Positions 60,532 to 64,000 of a stretch of 64,000 nt of DNA are shown here, piece by piece. This stretch comes from Phorcus lineatus. Taxonomy: Eukaryota > Mollusca > Gastropoda > Trochida > Trochidae. Location: contig OV121094.1 of NCBI GenBank assembly GCA_921293015.1, forward strand, positions 1,788,764 through 1,852,763, given 5' to 3'. The notes under the pieces were generated by a model. That model saw nothing but the letters and a program-made list of their open reading frames with translations. It had not been told where the DNA came from and did not search any database. Position 1 is the first letter of the stretch; each line of letters starts with the position of its first letter. The position numbers and the translations under genes are program-made.

Positions 60532-63500
60532 GGACACTTGAACATTGGATATTGCAAACTGCTGTGCAATTATGATGATTATGTTCAAAATATATGTACC
60601 TATATGATGGCCCTATATGACTAATGGTCTTTTGGGGTCAAAGAGACCGATATGTAGGTCTGTAATCTTGACCACAAAATTCTGAGCAGGTTTAGATAAG
60701 GATCCGCCTGCTTAGGGGGACAAACTGACGATGTTCATAGCATAAGTCAGATGCACAAACATTGAAGTTGAGACAACATGAAGTAAAAATATTTCAATAA
60801 TATTACATTTTAATCAACCAAACCAGTGTTTCACTGAAGATTTTAAAGGGAATTCAAGCCATATCTCCTCGGAGGTAGTGTTTGGACTTATATCGACACT
60901 TGCTGATAAAAATAACATATCCTTATCAAGCCTTGGATATTTGTAACTCTCATCAACCCATGTTGATATATTTCATATCAGAGAATCTTTATGGATTTTG
61001 TGTTGATAAATAAATCTATATAGATTTTTTTCACAACTCCTTAAAATAGCAATAACATTTTCACAGTGCAAGTGAACTAAGGACCACCACAGTTTTATCT
61101 GTTAAGGTATTTAAAGTTCATTTACATTCAATAGAAAAACCAGCATAACACCTGCTGCAATGCAAACATGAAATTCACAAATTAACATTACATGTAATTA
61201 CCATATAGCAAGCATATGACTTAGCAATACATGAATAATTTAGTAACTCAAAATTGCCTTAAGTAGAATAAAGTAAGTAAATAGTGTAAATGAAGTAACT
61301 AAATACTAAGTGAAACCTGAACAAGAGAAATCAAATTATGCTTAATATCTTTACCATTATTGGTAGTTTACAAGACTTTAAAGGGAGGTAAATCCTCACA
61401 ATTAATTGTGCTGACACAGCACAAAAATATTGATTGGTTCTTCGCCCTCTTTGAAATGCAAATGATACAATTAGTTAAAAAGTCATCTTTTTTTTAAAGA
61501 GGCGTTCAATCACTAGCAAAAGCGGATTTCTTTGATGATGTTGGCATTAATTAGCAATAATCGCCAACAAAATAACACTAAATCACATTTATTGACAGGA
61601 GAATGTTTGGACAAAAAAATAGGATGACAGATTTGAGAGACTTAAAGACCTGTTCCTGAGATCTGGGAGAGATATTGGAAGACGAAGTGTTTACTGGAAC
61701 TTTGCAAACTTATTCATTATGCTTGTGAAAAGAGATTATTTGGCAATGATTTCTGTGGAGACATGATAAGGATTACAAATGTTTATGGAGGATGAGAAGT
61801 GAGAAGTTTTGACACAATGGCAGGATGAATAATCAGAACTGTATAGCCATGTATTGCATCGAATTCAAGTTGGTTCAGACAAAGAGTAATCACTATGGCG
61901 AACAATTCATCACTTGTCCATTGCAAACCATTTTCATATCATTTACCATGATACCATTTTAAGTGACATGATACTATTTTTGTACAATAATACCATTTCT
62001 GTACCATTATACCATATAAGTACCATGATACAATATAAGTACCAATTTATGTACCATACACAACTAAAATACCATAGTAATACCATTTTTGTACCATGAT
62101 AAGTTTTATGTACCATTATACCAGTAATGTACATATCTTTTTAATTGCTATACTACCATTTTATGTAACAGGATACCAATTCATTACCCCTTTTATGTAC
62201 CATAACACTATTTTGTTTCCTATGATACCATTTTAAGTACCTAATACAATTATGAGTATCATATACCATTTTATATTCCATAATATCATTTAGTGTACCA
62301 ATTTACCCTCCTATATATGTACAATACCATTTTATGTACCATAATGTAATTTTATTTACTATAATACCATTTTATATACCATAATACCATTTTGTGTACC
62401 AATATACCCTCCTATATACGTATAATACAATTTTAAGTACCGTAATGTTATTTTATTTACCATGATACCATTTCATATACCGTAATACCATTCAATACAA
62501 AACAGCAAGTACTTCATTTGTCAAACCCTGTCCTAATGTCTCCTTGAATTATTAACATGGACAATGGACCAATTAAGAAAAGCAAGGTACATTAACTTTC
62601 TGTACAAAAATAACCTTACAGACAATGGACAAGCACTCTCTCAAATTTAGGTCAATATGCTTTATGTACACGTTTTCTTAACAATAAACGATAAGGTAAC
62701 TTTGTGAAGCTACATATACTTACCATTTGTATGACAATATATCCATTAACTACTGACAACCTAATCAAATAACATCATACTAAGACTTTCGTTATTTGAA
62801 AATTGACACAAAGACAATTATGCAAGCCTTTCTGGATTGTAACAATCATTATTTTAAATGAATGGATGTAATGATCAAACTTCAGACCCTTGGATTAAGA
62901 AAATTTGATCTTTGAATTATAAAATTTTCTCCTTGATAATTCTGTTTACTTTTGTGCTAAATATATGTTGATAAAGTTTGGATTTGAAACAATTATTCTC
63001 CGATATTTAAGGGTTTTTTTTATAAAACCAATTATCTGATAATCGACTTAAAACATATACTACATTGTTTCGTGTTCAAAGAGTTTGAAAATTAACAACA
63101 TATAATAAAAACTATGTCAATTTTTCATGAAACATGATACAATCTTAACACTCAGTTGATAAGTATAAGCAAAACCAAACTAAGTATTTCAGGTGGTGTG
63201 TATATCACTTTAAGATACTTCACAATTAACTTTGTGAAAGAAAACCAATCCTAAATCTCATTAATTAGCTTAATAACTCTGAAATTATAGCTTGAGATAA
63301 ATTTTGATAAAGTTGGCGCCAACGATTCCATTAGTCCTCGTTTTCTCTGCAAGCTGGGGACTATAAAGCTTTATAAACCACAGGTGAGGCAGATAGCTGT
63401 ACAACTATCTGATAATGGTCAGCTTATGTCTGCTTAATTACATTGGTGCAGGTTTTGTTTCTACTGATATTTTTGTCCCTAACTTCATGTGAATATTACC

Positions 63501-63815
63501 TTTTAACCTGAAAATTATCTATAAAAATTCAACATTAGTCCTGCTTAATGACTGTGTGTTAAATAGGAGCCATTCATACAATCTAGGTCCTCATTCAGCA
63601 AGTCTAGATTTAACTGCATACACATATGAAATTAAGAGCCCAAAGAAAAGAATATAATGGATAAAGGAACAATTAATCATTAAAATATTTCATAGACTAA
63701 CTTTTAGTCTAATTCAACATGACCACTGTTTGCTTTTAAGAAAAAGAGTAAAATGACAAATGCCTTATTCTGAAAATATGTTTCACAAAAAGGATTTTGC
63801 ATGTGTCAAACAAAA
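60532..63815. other. Region upstream of the first Kv-beta exon found
   Basis: The missing 5' coding exon, ending in an Arg/Gly codon split before its last base, was looked for here on the minus strand and not found. A donor-like ATG|GTAAGTATA on the minus strand near 62727 lacks a convincing reading frame before it. Apart from the array at 61925-62495 I recognise nothing. Confidence 0.5.
61925..62495. repeat. Decayed 20-bp array of a TACCATTTTATGTACCATAA type
   Basis: About 28 units of 18-22 bp with heavy substitution. The frames on both strands (TMIQYKYQFMYHTQ-like) are repeat artefacts. Confidence 0.85.
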
Positions 63816-64000
63816 GTGAGGTGAGGTGAGGTGAGTTGGTGTTTAACGCCGCTTTCAAGATATCGCGGCTGCTAGTATTATTGCAGGGAGAAAGCCCACA
63901 ACATGCAGGGAGAAAGCCCGCAACACCATAGTGGCTATGCATTGCGGTGAAACCGGCGATCATCGGCTGGAACTAGCGAACCATAGGTGGTACTGCGCTG
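63816..64000 (-). mobile_element. tRNA-derived SINE, cut by window edge
   Basis: Same family as 10656-10990: a (CACCT)n tail, the AAAGCGGCGTTAAAC core and AGTACCACC.ATGGTTCGC are shared on the minus strand. A 22-bp stretch (GCAGGGAGAAAGCCC-type) is doubled here. The tRNA head lies past the window end. Confidence 0.85.

Noticed and set aside
62700-62760. Missing 5' Kv-beta exon at an ATG|GTAAGTATA donor on the minus strand
   Set aside because: The phase required by exon 1 (one base completing an Arg/Gly codon) and the expected KY(R) ending are not met.

Overview
The window is animal nuclear DNA: AT-rich, intron-rich, and crowded with transposon remnants and tandem arrays. The repeat mix (tRNA-derived SINEs sharing a TAACGCCGCTT core, CR1/Jockey-like LINE tails, a BEL/Pao LTR element, piggyBac-like and MITE-like elements) fits a lophotrochozoan, most likely a gastropod mollusc. 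That placement is inference; no species marker is present.

One host gene dominates. A voltage-gated potassium channel beta subunit (Kv-beta, KCNAB/Hyperkinetic family, an aldo-keto reductase) lies on the minus strand. Thirteen coding exons were found by translation and splice-frame matching, from 60323 down to the stop codon at 5370. They total 1006 coding bases and encode 334 residues, starting at the beginning of the reductase fold. All intron phases agree, every intron is GT-AG, and the four catalytic-site residues are kept. The N-terminal exon or exons and the promoter were not found and probably lie beyond the right edge. Nearly everything else sits in introns or downstream of this gene.

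Layout, left to right. 1-5369: downstream flank with two MITEs and a decayed 20-bp array. 5370-10614: last five coding exons (9-13). 10656-13975: a SINE beside an exon, then a 2.4-kb piggyBac-like non-autonomous element. 15601-19360: five small exons (4-8), a LINE tail, and two decayed copies of exon 7. 20812-25403: a 4.6-kb element with long terminal inverted repeats, palindromes and two opposed 63-bp arrays. 27208-33843: exons 3 and 2, a SINE and several small arrays. 35850-38294: the second piggyBac-like copy, inverted relative to the first. 42256-49838: a young, whole-looking BEL/Pao retrotransposon with a 101-bp repeat inside each LTR. 52775-55065: a 105-bp satellite with a higher-order repeat. 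60280-60323: the first exon seen. 63816-64000: a SINE cut by the window edge.

The best candidates for something new are the 4.6-kb palindromic inverted-repeat element and the decayed tandem copies of Kv-beta exon sequence in its own introns. No complete novel multi-gene system is visible.
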